This document shows positions 1 to 11,943 of a stretch of DNA of 17,299 nt, one piece after another; position 1 is the stretch's first letter; every line of letters starts with the position of its first letter. The notes under the pieces are model-generated. The model did not search any database. It was not told the origin of the DNA and saw only the letters and a list, made by a program, of their open reading frames with translations. The position numbers and the translations under genes are program-made. Source of the stretch: Mucidula mucida (lineage: Eukaryota; Basidiomycota; Agaricomycetes; Agaricales; Physalacriaceae). The stretch covers positions 1-17,299 of the forward strand of contig JADNYV010000724.1 of the NCBI GenBank assembly GCA_015501055.1. Reading direction: 5' to 3'.

Positions 1-1564
1 AGTCGCCCAAGGTTAGACTTGCAACCCACCTGTCAATCTCCAAGTTGACAATGGATAGGGACTACTCTTAACAGGTCCTCCGGGTTCTGGGAAGACATTC
101 GTTGCAGATACGTGGTTCGCTAGTCTACCGACACCCTATAAGATGCGAAAGCACTACAACCAATTTATTTTGGATCTCTATCGCGGCGTATGGGAGGTGA
201 CTGCAATGCGCATGCGCAATGGCATGATTGCGCCAAATTCATCTTCTCAACCCAAAGGGTGGACCAAGAGCATCCGTGAGCAAGTACGCCATTTGCTGAA
301 GACCGCGGATGGCAACGTTGACACCATTTGGGACCGTTTACGCAAATCGACGCCTCTGTCTCCATCTCTAATGATCGTTCCTATTCCCTACGTTCTTGCC
401 TATCGCCTTATTCGCTCGTCGTACGTTCTTCTTCTCGACCAAGTCCAGCTTCAAGACGTATCCAGTGCCCTCCTCATGTCGGACGTGCTCATATGGTACT
501 GGCGCATGGGCGGCGTAGTTGTAGGCACCTCCAACCGCATCCCAGAGGATCTATATGTCAATGGGGTACAAAGAGAGCGATTAGGCGCATTTGGTAGTGC
601 GTTGATGGTCAGATGCCCCGTCGTCCAAGTTGGCGGAGACGACGCCAGAGATTACCGCGTTGTCGCAGATTCAGAGCTGGGGAAGAAGACATGGTTCCTC
701 CATGAAGAGAAGAACGACTTCTGGGATCTAACTCGCAAGTTACTTGGTGATTCACCATCATCTACTCATCTGTCCGTTTTCGGTCGGAAACTCCATGTCC
801 CTCGAGTCTCTGCGGACAATTCTGTATGCTCTTTCACCTTTGATCAGTTGTGTGAGGAGTCGCTCGGCCCAGCAGACTATCTTTCTATCACCTCCGCCTT
901 TCGTACCATCATCATTACCGACATTCCTTCCATTCGCCTGCCCTCTGGTAAGAACCAAGCCCGGCGGTTCATCAGTCTCGTAGACGCGCTCTATGAAGCA
1001 CGATGCCGAATAGCGTGCTTAGCAAACTGCACTTTGGAAGATCTGTTTGTGCAAGACCAGGATGAGACCGACGCGCTCTTCCAAGAGTCGGTCAGCGTGT
1101 CTGACGGTGGCGAAGGATATCGGCCGAATATCATTACATACTCTGAAAGCGACACCCGGAAACATGACACCCAACGACTGAGAGATGTGCCACTCGAGAC
1201 ACTATCTATATTTTCTGGTGAGTAGACGGCATTTGCGCCATCCGTCCACTATTCACGCCATGGCTATATAGGCAAAGATGAACAGTTTGCATTCAAGCGA
1301 GCGTATTCGCGGCTGCTTGAGATGACTAGTTCCTCGTACGACGCGAAATCGACATGGGTGCCGCTTCCTGTGGATTTGCGAAAGTGGGAAAAGGCGCAGC
1401 TCGCCTTGGGAGGCGGGACACGTTCGTTAGGCAATATCCCGTCGACAGCTCAGTTCGCGCCAAAGTTGAGTGAGAATCATGTTTGGGGTGTGAGGGAGGA
1501 TTGGGGTGGTGGGGGAAGCTGGGGTAGAGGTGCTAGTGCTTACGAAGGAGGCAGGAAGAAGTAA
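1..1564 (+). CDS. AFG1/LACE1-like (ZapE family) AAA ATPase, 5' partial
   Basis: Exons: <1-11, 59-1217, 1272-1564; introns 12-58 and 1218-1271. The gene is open at the left edge and its stop is TAA at 1562-1564. Visible motifs are Walker A GPPGSGKT (74-97), a Walker B-like LLLDQ (428-442), then a GVVVGTSNR strand followed by PEDLYxNGxQRER, the signature of the AFG1/LACE1 group. The C-terminus carries the WGVREDWG tail common in fungal members. Known role of the family: a mitochondrial inner-membrane AAA protein that helps degrade or chaperone respiratory-chain subunits. The mitochondrial leader would lie left of the window, so it cannot be checked. Oddity: the Walker B glutamate is glutamine here (codon 440-442). 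The exon 1/2 join is phase 0 (Ser-Pro-Lys | Gly), as expected before the P-loop strand. Confidence in family is high; activity is uncertain. Confidence 0.9.
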
Positions 1565-1600
1565 GCACGGGTTCAATGTACAGTTTTTAGATTTTTAGAA

Positions 1601-1614
1601 GCCGCGGCCGCGGC
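1601..1614. repeat. Perfect 14-bp GC palindrome in a short intergenic spacer
   Basis: GCCGCGGCCGCGGC is its own reverse complement. It lies 37 bp after the ATPase stop and 67 bp before the aldo/keto reductase start. It could be a regulatory half-site pair or a chance GC-rich run; no function is shown. Confidence 0.5.
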
Positions 1615-1680
1615 ATAGTCACGATGTCGTGAACGAGTGTTCTCACTTTTCTCTGATGGTTTCGTACTTATCTCCTCGCC

Positions 1681-2708
1681 ATGTTCTCGTTGCCGCTCAA
1701 TGATGGAAACACCATCCCTTGGGTCGCGTTTGGCACTGGGAGCGCCCTTTTCCACCAAGATGCATCTAGCGCTATAGTACTCGCCATTGAGAATGGCTTA
1801 ACGCATCTTGATGGTGCTCAGATGTACGAGAACGAGGAGACGCTCGGTGCGGGGATGAAAGGCACGTTCTGGCTCTAATCTGTTCAATTCAATCAACGTG
1901 TACCCTGGCAGCTTCCGGCCAACCGCGTTCCGATCTCTATCTCACAACCAAATTCCGCCATCTCGAGCCCGGTCAGAGTATCCGAGACATACTTGTAGAT
2001 GCGCTGAAAAAGTATGACACGGACTATGTGGATCTCTTCCTCATCCACGACCCCACGCCGGCGCGGGGCGAGCTCAAGGCGTACTGGACGCAGATGGAGG
2101 CTATCAAGCGCGAGGGGCTCGCCCGGAGCATCGGCGTGTCCAACTTTCGCGTCCAGGATTTGGAGGATATCCTGGAGACGGCGACTATCGTGCCTGCTGT
2201 GAACCAGGTGCGTTCCAATTTCGGGCGATGATTATGAAAGTTTACGAATGAAGATCGAGCTCCATCCGTACGTTTACGCGGCTGCAAAGCCCATATACGA
2301 TTTCTGCACGGCAAAGGGGATTCGGGTGGCGTCGTACGGGACGCTCGCGCCCGTGTTGCGTGTCCCGGACGGTCCTGTCGCTGATGTCCTCACGACGATC
2401 GCGGCTCGATTGGAGAAGGAGGCAGGAAAGGATGTTTCTACAGGGCAAGTGCTCATCAAGTGGCTTCTACAAAAGGACGTCCTGTTCGTTACGTGAGTCC
2501 GAGTCCGGGTCAACGTTTTTAAGACCTTGCATTGACCGTTATGTCCTGAAGAACGACGTCGAAGCCTGAGAGAGTTGCAGAGATTCTTTCCACGCCGCAG
2601 TTGCCTGACCTTGGTATGGAGGAGGTTCAGGCTCTTGAGACGGAGGGAGCGAAATTGCACAAGAGGATCTATATGGGTCATATATTTGGAGAGAAGACGC
2701 TCTACTGA
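1681..2708 (+). CDS. Aldo/keto reductase (AKR superfamily)
   Basis: Exons 1681-1861, 1912-2207, 2254-2492, 2552-2708 give 873 nt, 290 residues plus stop TGA, a normal length for a single-domain (beta/alpha)8 NAD(P)H-dependent carbonyl reductase. All four catalytic residues are visible: Asp44 and Tyr49 (HLDGAQMY), Lys74 (TTK) and His106 (LFLIH). NQIELHPY follows in exons 2/3, and TTSKPERV near the C-terminus is the usual cofactor-phosphate loop. The start is the first ATG, directly before the first beta-hairpin. Splice phases agree throughout. Intron 1 (1862-1911) appears to use a GC donor; the only in-phase GT alternative (1847) deletes five conserved residues. The substrate cannot be deduced; fungal relatives reduce aldoses, ketones or aldehydes. 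The gene starts only 116 bp after the ATPase stop, on the same strand. Confidence 0.92.
1862..1911 (+). other. Putative GC-AG intron 1 of the aldo/keto reductase gene
   Basis: The donor reads AAAG|GCACGT and the acceptor CTGGCAG. Removing these 50 nt joins ...GAGMK to ASGQPRSDLYL in phase 1, matching the spacing of the family between the Tyr49 helix and the Lys74 strand. GT donors nearby either break phase (1866) or shorten the protein (1847). GC donors are a known minority class in fungi. Confidence 0.7.
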
Positions 2709-3125
2709 CCTGAAGGTGTATAGTAGAATAATCTGTAAGTTGTAAAATAATGTGAGCCCTTTTTTTGAAACATGGTATGAGATGAGGTGAAGGGACGGTC
2801 TTGGGTCTTGTCGAAGACTTGATGCCCAGTCCCCCTTGATGATCAACACGGCCAGAGACAACTTGAAAGGTGCTTTCCCCATCTGAAAAGGATGTAGAGT
2901 GAATGGCAGTGAGAAGCAAGACAGGATTTTGGACGAACCTGTCCGATACACGTGGCTTGTCTTAATATTACGCCACGCTCTATCTTCCTCGCGACAAAGT
3001 CGTCTTCTCTTGTGTTTGAAATAACTTTTTTGATGCTTTATGCATTCGTGATTGATGAAAACAAACGGTTCTGAATCTATATACTCCACAAATTATTCCA
3101 GTGTTGAATAAACACTACCCAACAT
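2709..3125. other. Intergenic region between converging genes
   Basis: This stretch separates the stop of the aldo/keto reductase (+) from the stop end of the monooxygenase pseudogene (-). It should hold both 3' untranslated regions and poly(A) sites. It has AT-rich patches and a T run near 2760-2766, but I see no coding exon, repeat or RNA gene. Confidence 0.6.
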
Positions 3126-5056
<1,931 letters not shown>

Positions 5057-5572
5057 TGCAGAAACCGAGAGCTGGAGGATTTACGTTTTTTGACAGATGT
5101 AAACTATTTATATCAAGATATCAGGAGAGACGTTCTTAAAATTAAATTCGTTTACCATCCCGGCAAGACATATCATTCTCACGAGAGACGGCCAACGTTC
5201 AAACGACGTGGAAGTTGGAAAGGCATAATGATTGGATGCGAGGACAACTCGCGATCATTTGCTGAGTCAGCTCGCCGGTCTTGTCTCCCGCCTCCATGGC
5301 GCGCTGTGAGGACGACGCGCCCCTTGATCACTCAATAACCGATTTAGCGCGTGATTTAGAGCGACTTGCACTGTCAAAGAATATGTGCTGCTCAAAAGTA
5401 CATCAACTCCAACTACGTTTGCGACAAAGCCTTGAAATCTTGAACCTTCGAGAGATCGTGTCACCTCCAATCCATTATAACAAACCTCTTTGAAGAAAGT
5501 TCTCTAAAAATTCAACGGTGATTATTTCTAGTCATACATTTGAGCGTGATCTAAACATAATACTGCCCACAT
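5057..5572. other. Spacer between the tandem monooxygenase copies
   Basis: The spacer holds the promoter side of the decayed copy and the 3' flank of the intact copy. A TATA-like ATATAAATAG (reverse strand, 5104-5113) lies about 48 bp before the decayed copy's ATG. Short ORFs here have no recognisable motifs. I see no transposon ends or direct repeats that would explain the duplication. Confidence 0.5.
5104..5113 (-). promoter_or_regulatory. TATA-like box of the decayed monooxygenase copy
   Basis: ATATAAATAG on the reverse strand, about 48 bp upstream of the ATG at 5056. Its placement suits a core promoter, so the decayed copy may still be transcribed. Expression is inference. Confidence 0.4.
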
Positions 5573-7594
5573 TTAGACTAACAACTCCTTGAAATACTTG
5601 AGCAAGCCCTCTTCGCTCTTGGTCAAAGCTCCAATAACCCCATCTGGGCGCACAACAACAAACTGAACACCTCGTGCGACAACATCGTAGTGCTTGTAAG
5701 CATATCCAAGCGAATCGATGTAGACATCGCCGCTCGCAGAGGATCCTTGTGGAACCATGTTGAGCACCTTGATGAGATCCTTGGGGTAGCTATCGAGACA
5801 AGCCGCTGCAGCCGCTCCTCCAAAGACGAGAACAGTATGGAAAGTAGACCCGAACAATTTGAACAAGCTAGTCTCCGAGTCGCCGTTCCGCAAACCAGGC
5901 GCATCGGGCGCCCTATCTCCCGCCAGAAGTGCGTCGTCGTCTCCAGAACGATACGGATCCACTGATACATTCTCAACCGCAAAGTCGTCGACGACGATCG
6001 CACTGCCGCGGTAGTTGACGCCGAATTGGCGAAGCTCAAAGCCTCGTTCTACGCCACGAATAGTGCCGGGTTTGAACGTCGACAATCCGTACGCGGTCTT
6101 GGTGAGCTCTGTGGTTTTGTCGAGCATAGCTGCTACGACGGGGGCGCGCTCGAGGGAGTACGAGTCGAGGAGGCGGGGAGGAGCGAAGCCCTTGTGAACT
6201 AGGCCGAGTTTCCATCCAAGATTAAACTGAAAGGAATATCTGGTAAACATTCTGGCTATGGGGAATTGATGAGGAACTTACCGCGTCCTGAATGCCAGTG
6301 TTAAGTCCCTGGCCGCCCATAGGACTGTGAATATGACAAGCGTCTAAATCGATGTCGTCAGTCCCTTATTCTACATCGCAAAGGTATGGACCTACCTCCA
6401 ACAACAAACACTCTTCCTTCGCTGAACTTGTCGGCCATACGGACAGTAGGGCTATGGAATGAAGTGAGTTAGACGTCTACATGATTTCTGGAGAACATAC
6501 GTGAAGACGGAAAGCCATATCAGCTCCCCGAACTCGATATCAGTGCGCCCGGATATCTTCTGGAAAGTTTTGATGAAGCCTTCGCGACTACCACCTGTCA
6601 CGGCAGTGTCCACCTCTTTTCCCCCGCACACAAAGTTGAAACGCCCATCATTAGTCTCGAATGCACGCATTGTTACCCTAAGGACGGGATCAGTAATGTC
6701 GATCTTAATTCAAGTACAACAACGCACATTCCGCTTCTTCTATCACCCCAAGTGTGCCAATACTGAAGGAGATGAGGGTACGGCGAACAAGTCTAGAATG
6801 AACACATACGGTATAATCAAGTCCCTTAGCCCAAATGTCACCCACGACAACGGTTGTATCAAACTCTTCTCCACCCAGAAAAGAGAGTCCCAACTGCTTC
6901 CTGACGATGCTGTGGGCGCCGTCTGCTCCTACGAGGTATGGCGTGTCGAAAACCTCTTCAACTCCTTCGCCGTTGGGAGCTTTCTTGACGAGACGCGCCT
7001 TGACGCCACGGTCATACTGCTCGAATGAAACTAACTCGGTGTTGAGTTCGACGCTGAGTCCGAAGGTCTTCTCCAGGTGCTCGCGAAGAGTGGCTTCGTG
7101 TCGGTCTTGCGCGAACATGACGGGATTGATCTACATCGAAGAACCGTAAGTTGACCAACGCGACAATACGAAGACACGAACAAATGGACGATCGGGTGTG
7201 TTATCCATGAATTCGGTCATATCGTTGACAGCAAACTCTCCATTGGAAAGGTACGTCTTGCGCGGTCTTTGACCACCACTGAGAGCTTGTACCTTGGGAA
7301 GAAGGCCGAGAAGGTTGTACAGTTCAAGTGAACGAGGCTATATACAAGCACATTTAGTAGGTTCATAAGTTTGTCAGAGAAAACGTACCATGATGCCAGA
7401 GCCTTTGAATCCGACGCGATAGTTGGACTCTTTATCGATCAAGCGTACTGGTACACCCTGCTTGAGGAGAGAAATCGCCAAGACCAGACCCGTTGGGCCT
7501 GCGCCACTCTACAGGTTTAGATGAGAAAGGTATTTGGATGAATGCTTCGGAGACATACAATGAGAATAGGATTCAATTTGGTTTGAGAGGACAT
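5573..7594 (-). CDS. FAD-dependent aromatic-ring monooxygenase (group A, phenol-hydroxylase-like)
   Basis: Nine exons: 7594-7559, 7508-7389, 7337-7182, 7130-6810, 6762-6728, 6677-6501, 6451-6396, 6343-6282, 6226-5573. They total 1617 nt (538 residues plus TAG) with every phase consistent. Introns are 47-55 nt. Flavin-binding marks are GAGPTG at residues 14-19 (interrupted just before by intron 1), the DG motif VGADGAH near 171-177, and the GD motif VVGDACHIHSP with GGQGLNTGIQDA near 300-320. The C-terminal ~140 residues, from GDRAPDAPG onward, form the thioredoxin-like domain usual in this class. Known chemistry of the class: NAD(P)H plus O2 hydroxylates an aromatic or polyketide-type substrate through a C4a-hydroperoxyflavin; the actual substrate is unknown. 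No signal peptide or membrane segment. Exon 5 is only 35 nt. A paralogous decayed copy sits directly downstream in the same orientation. Confidence 0.93.
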
Positions 7595-7653
7595 CAGAGA
7601 GTTAGCAGTTGCAGAGGACGAAGTTTAATGCTCGAAACATGTTCTGTGCCGCG

Positions 7654-7662
7654 CTTTTAAAT
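7654..7662 (-). promoter_or_regulatory. TATA-like element upstream of the intact monooxygenase
   Basis: ATTTAAAAG on the reverse strand lies about 60 bp before the ATG at 7594, a plausible core-promoter distance. The matching element of the duplicate copy is similarly placed but reads differently. Confidence 0.35.
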
Positions 7663-7729
7663 GAGGAGCTGTAGGAAGTGCTTAAAATAGGTTCGGAGAT
7701 GCTTCAATTACAAGAACGAGATGACTTAC

Positions 7730-8249
7730 CGAACCCGGTGAGCTTTTGATCGTTGTCGCCTGTCTGCACAGCGCTAGTGTGCCGAGAGTTTACGAATGTT
7801 CGAACGACCTGGAACTTGGGTGTTGAGTTTGAAACAAGAGTGCGGCGCAGCCCGACCTTCGGCAATGCGGCAATGGATTCGCGTCGAACGCTTCCGAGAT
7901 GCTTTCTGTGATGCAAAAACGTCAACATGCTGAGATGAGCCCCTTTTCTTTGAGCCTTGCCTATGAAGGCGCATCGTTGGGAGCCTTCAATCTGCACTCC
8001 CCACGCGCCTCTGCCCAAAATGGCAGGAGCGACAGATCCGAGTGAACCAAAGGGGGGCCAACAGCATAGTCGATTTCTCGGAATGCTCCGAAAACACGCC
8101 GTGGCTGGCGCAACAGTAATCTCAAGACGCCGCTCCTGCCAAGGGAGGATCAAAATGTCGCTTTGCGGGGTGCGACTGACTGGAGGCTGACTGACTCCTT
8201 TGTGGTGTCGACGGCGGGCCCCGGGGAACAAGTTGCAAGTCGTGGACAT
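7730..8249 (-). CDS. Unassigned reading frame, possible orphan 5' exon with leader-like sequence
   Basis: An open frame runs on the reverse strand from an ATG at 8249, with a second plausible ATG at 7928, to a strong donor sequence, G|GTAAGT, at 7729. From the 7928 start the 66 residues are rich in Arg, Ser, Thr and Leu with almost no acidic residues until the end, resembling a mitochondrial leader. No downstream exon fits: the next acceptors run into stops before the monooxygenase ATG at 7594. I do not recognise the protein. It may be the remains of a broken gene, an untranslated leader exon, or chance. The rest of 7595-8378 shows nothing firm. Confidence 0.22.
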
Positions 8250-8378
8250 TATCGTCCATAATTTGGGAGTTCTCTTTCATTGTATACTAATTGCAGTATA
8301 TAATGTATAACACTCGGCTTCTTTTTAAGGAAGACTTCCTTCGCCAAGATCCGAAGGAGTCTCGGATCGCGAGACCAT

Positions 8379-9866
8379 CTACAACACATCAACATCATCG
8401 TGTGAGAGAAACAGTCCAATAGTACACACATGGGGAGACGCGATCCGAAAGGTTGATATCTCAGTGGACGGGTTGATATCACGATCACTGCCGGCAGTGT
8501 CAAATTTCATGGTAATATCCGAATCGTTCTTGCTGCGAAGGGATTCGCGGGTATTCAAACTGGCCAGGCCATTGAGGTCAACGGCAAGGTAAAGATGAAG
8601 TTAAATGAGTGCTTACACTGCCAGTACGGATGTCACATAGCAAGTGCTGATTGAAAAGTAAAAGACCAAGTAATAAAAGGTGCGCGGATAGACCACGTCC
8701 AACGTCAACGCCATCGCATTGCATATCCTGAGTGATTATCAGATGCACTGTCATGTAGCTTGAGGCCATAATATACTTACATGGTGAGCAATCCACTGTT
8801 AATCGTATATATGACAAGTTTGTTGACAATGTGGCCCGTCCTAAGGACAAAGCATAGTGAGGAGATGATTGCGAATGTTGGTGCTGCTGACCTTTTAAGA
8901 CCTACTTGGCGGCATCTCGTGAGGAAAACAATCATGCTCGTCGAGATCAGGAAGTCCCCCGCGAGAGCACATGAAAGCGACACCTTCGATAGATACTACT
9001 TGCCAGTTTTTTAGTGTTACAGGCCAAACAGAGGGACTCTCACATCGATGGATGGGATATACAAGTAGAGCGGCAGGTTCGTGTGTTTGTGCTCAGCGGC
9101 CGTATACGCTGGGAAAAACATTCAAAATGGAGTCGGTTTCATTAAAGTCAAACTCACCGAACAGGAATGCAATGGTTATCCAGGAGATAAGCGTCTGCAG
9201 AGCATAGTGTCATACCAGGGTATTTGCTACGAATGTATTTCATGCTTACGACGATTCCTGGAAGCCAGGGGCTCCTTTCAGAAACTGTGGCGTCCGAGTC
9301 AGCGATGTACCCCCGAGTATCAGCTTAGAGCACGTACGGATCCAAAGTCGGTAGGCGTAGAATAATTGCACTATGAAGGCAATGACTCCGGCACCAACAG
9401 TTGCGGTCTGGTGGCAGTCAGTCGTCAATCATCGTTAGGCATGAATCAAATGTATCCCTCACCATCGCACACCAGTTATTTACGAGACCCTCAGCAGAAG
9501 TGCCACCAATGAGCACATCCCAGATGAGGGCCATATCCATTACATTCACCAGCAAGTCGACTAGGCTGATAAGCACGCTCGGCTCGTCGTCAGTATTGAA
9601 TGAGTTTCGTGAGCACGTACACTAAAACCACAACCTGCAGATACGACGGGTCATTCGAGGAAAATTCGGATATGAAGGCTTGCCTACCATGATTCGGAGG
9701 TACCAGCGGTCACGGAACCAATATTGGTTGAAGTACTGGTACGTTTGGAGGACGGTGATACCGTATAGCCTGGTCGAAATCAGCGCCAGTCACAAATGGA
9801 CTTGGAAGACACCGACACGGTGGAGATGAATGCGCCGGCAAGGACTGGGCCCATGAGAGTAGACAT
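8379..9866 (-). CDS. DUF6534 domain seven-helix membrane protein
   Basis: Twelve exons: 9866-9817, 9769-9688, 9634-9621, 9565-9463, 9407-9338, 9284-9250, 9194-9158, 9108-9044, 8995-8892, 8840-8781, 8727-8617, 8559-8379. They total 912 nt (303 residues plus TAG), all phases consistent, introns 47-57 nt. Seven hydrophobic segments are seen: LAGAFISTVLYGIT...QTYQYF; the second around exons 3-4; VIAFIVQLFYAYRLW; WLPGIV..WITIAFLF; LAGDFLISTSMIVFL; NKLVIYTINSGLLT; and YYLVFYFSISTCY. These landmarks (LYGITxLQTYxYF, VQLFYAYR, YTINxGLLT, LNTRESLR) mark the DUF6534 family, abundant in mushroom-forming fungi. Its function is not established. The tail after LNTR is polar and cytosol-like. Exon 3 is only 14 nt. 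The first-exon donor is an unusual GTCGGT, chosen because it is the only one that keeps the helix intact. Confidence 0.88.
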
Positions 9867-10662
9867 ATTGTAACACCTCGGAGGGATATTGCAAGCCAGA
9901 GGATGACAAGAGCTCACTTTAAAGAGAAGTGACTGTTTCGTCATAGCATATAATGGTACACAATCACCATCTCTTCTATCATCTCCAACATCTCATTAGA
10001 CACCTTAGTCATCGTCGATGATCAGATCTTCCATGATTTACACACCTTGGAAACAAAGCGTGCCACCCTCGCTGGTATTCCTTCTCAGTAAAAATGCACG
10101 AAGTCCAATATCATGTACATCTCGGCGACGAATCGCACGGCATCTGGGTCGGTGCGGTGGTGCTTTCGTATTGTCGCATTAATCCGATCCCACGGGAACC
10201 TGTGGATCAGCGTCCGAGGCAGTTCGTCATGCGAGAGGTTGTATGAATCACATCGCGGGATGATGGAACAAAATAGAATCTGTTCAAACCTATCTAGGTT
10301 TTCTGCGACGGCATCAGCTATCAGAGCGTTATTTCGGTGTGTGAAGACGCACCATGCAATCCCAGAGAACAACCGACCTAGTAGTCGTAGCATAATATGA
10401 GGGCAAGTGTCAGAGGCGTTGGCAGTGTGATTTACTCGGCACTACTATACTTACAATCATCGCAAGAAAGGGCCATGCGAACACCAGTGGCAGTTGGACG
10501 TGAATTCTGGCACCGTGGCAGTACTGATCGGCGAACTTGAAGATAGTGCTATACTTAGCCTGAAGGACGGGATCGATCCGTGTTGTAGGGCCTTCCGTAA
10601 CTTCCTCTCACGCATCTCGGTTCTCGAAGATGGCTCTCTTCCATCAACTTTGAGCAAGCTTC
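9867..10662. other. Spacer between divergent genes, with unassigned coding-like pieces on the reverse strand
   Basis: This stretch holds the promoters of the DUF6534 gene (-) and the NmrA-like gene (+). On the reverse strand a 105-nt piece (10559-10455) is bounded by CAG| and |GTAAGT and encodes a hydrophobic 35-residue stretch. A second open stretch (10393-10085, TGA end) encodes 102 residues with some hydrophobic character. The two do not join in frame through the visible acceptor at 10378. I recognise no family; this may be a broken gene or chance. Confidence 0.3.
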
Positions 10663-11943
10663 ATGACTACTAGAACTATACTCGTTACTGGGGCGACTGG
10701 TCGCCAAGGGCAAGCCTTCATAAGGTCCTTGACCAAGTCTTCCGAGGCCAACTTGGACGACTCTCAGGTTTACCATGTTCTGGCTCTGACGCGGAGCGCT
10801 ACTAATCGCGTGCCGAACCCTAATGGTGGTAAGACGAATGTCACGGTAGAGCTGGTACAGGGCAATCTGGACAAACCGGAAACGGTGCAGCCTATATTCG
10901 AATCCCACAACATCTTTGCTGTATTCTGCGTTCTGGCGTTTCCTGGCCTGGGAACCGATGGTGATGGCGAGGAGAAGCAAGGAAAAGTGAGTACGCCTCC
11001 TTGATTCGGAATTTCTTTCCTGGTGACACCAACTTCGACAAGATGTTAATCGACTTAGCTCTGCAATTCGGCGTTTCACATTATGTCTTCTCGTCATACG
11101 AACGAGGCGGCGAAAGCCAGGACCACACTTTGATAGGAGATCGCGCTGCAAAGGTTTCCATCGAGCATCACCTTCGAGAAAAAACGCAGGGAAGTGCGAT
11201 GTCTTGGACGTATGGTTCATCTCCAGAATCGTCTCCGTACAGTGTTTGAATGAGCTTCCAGGATTCTGAGACCGGGCTTCTTCATGGAGAACTACATTGG
11301 TCTCATCGGTTCAGTAACAGTTGCGGCTCTACGGGCGGGATTAGCAAAGGATACGAAGATATTCATGGTGGTACGCGTTCTGCCCCGTAATCTCCTAGTC
11401 AAGCTAATTGCCGGCCGTTATAAAGTGCACAGAAGACATTGGGCGGGTGGCTGCAGGCGTTGTTCGAGTGAGCAGCCTGATCTGAATCAAGGTGCACATA
11501 GCTCAACATGCCAGTAGGATCCTGGATCATTTAGGTCCTCTATAATCGCCATCGGTGAACACTCCACCATTAGTGAACAGCAGCAGGCCTATCACCGCGC
11601 CACAGGAAAGGCACTTCCTTCCGCACCCTTACTTCTAGGGCGCGTCATCCTCAAATTGAATAAGCATGCCAAAGGATTGTGGGTGACGCTTCGTTACCGT
11701 GCAATTTTGTTTCCTGATACTCATATGACTAGAATTCTGGACATCGAACGTGTTCATGCACTAGAAGAAAGCGGAGCACATCCGGAACTACAGCGTGAGA
11801 TGGATGATGCTAGGCGCGCGGCGTGCCAGAGCTTGACGTCTTTTGAGAGTTGGGCTACCAGTGGAGACGAAAGTCCGCAGGCGAAGGAAGTCGCTGGGTG
11901 GAATCGGCTTACACTGCCGAAACTCATGACTGGTCGTTCATAA
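10663..11943 (+). CDS. NmrA-like family NAD(P)-binding protein (atypical SDR), one frame discontinuity
   Basis: Exons: 10663-10986, 11043-11209, 11262-11370, 11433-11467, 11518-11678, 11733-11943 (stop TAA). The dinucleotide-binding loop is VTGATGRQG at residues 8-16. Exon 2 gives the HYVFSSYERGG strand, and exons 2-3 join to ILRPGFFMENYIG. Exon 4 encodes EDIGRVAAGVV-like sequence and exon 5 begins DPGSF and continues IAIGEHSTISE...YHRATGKALP. These landmarks belong to fungal NmrA-like proteins, which sense redox through NAD(P) or act as reductases. The exons total 1007 nt, one short of the 1008 needed: exon 3 must end in phase 0 (donor GTACGC at 11371) but exon 4 needs phase 1. No other GT or GC donor repairs this without removing conserved residues. 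Either one base is missing at the junction or the gene is a young pseudogene. With one base restored in number it would be about 335 residues. Confidence 0.82.

Noticed and set aside
2274..3089. 271-codon open frame on the reverse strand
   Set aside because: It lies partly antisense to aldo/keto reductase exons 3-4, has low-complexity, basic composition and no family motif. The forward gene explains the sequence fully.
7559..8249. Splicing of the leader-like frame onto the monooxygenase to give a mitochondrial isoform
   Set aside because: The monooxygenase frame has an in-frame TAA upstream of its ATG, and no acceptor lies between that stop and the ATG, so an in-frame fusion is not possible.
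8660..8680. Suspected frameshift in the DUF6534 gene near the last membrane helix
   Set aside because: It came from miscounting a run of four T on the reverse strand. With the correct count exon 11 keeps frame and phase.
10555..11220. 221-codon open frame on the reverse strand
   Set aside because: It is antisense to NmrA-like exons 1-2, which have correct motifs and splice phases. No motif is seen in the antisense product.
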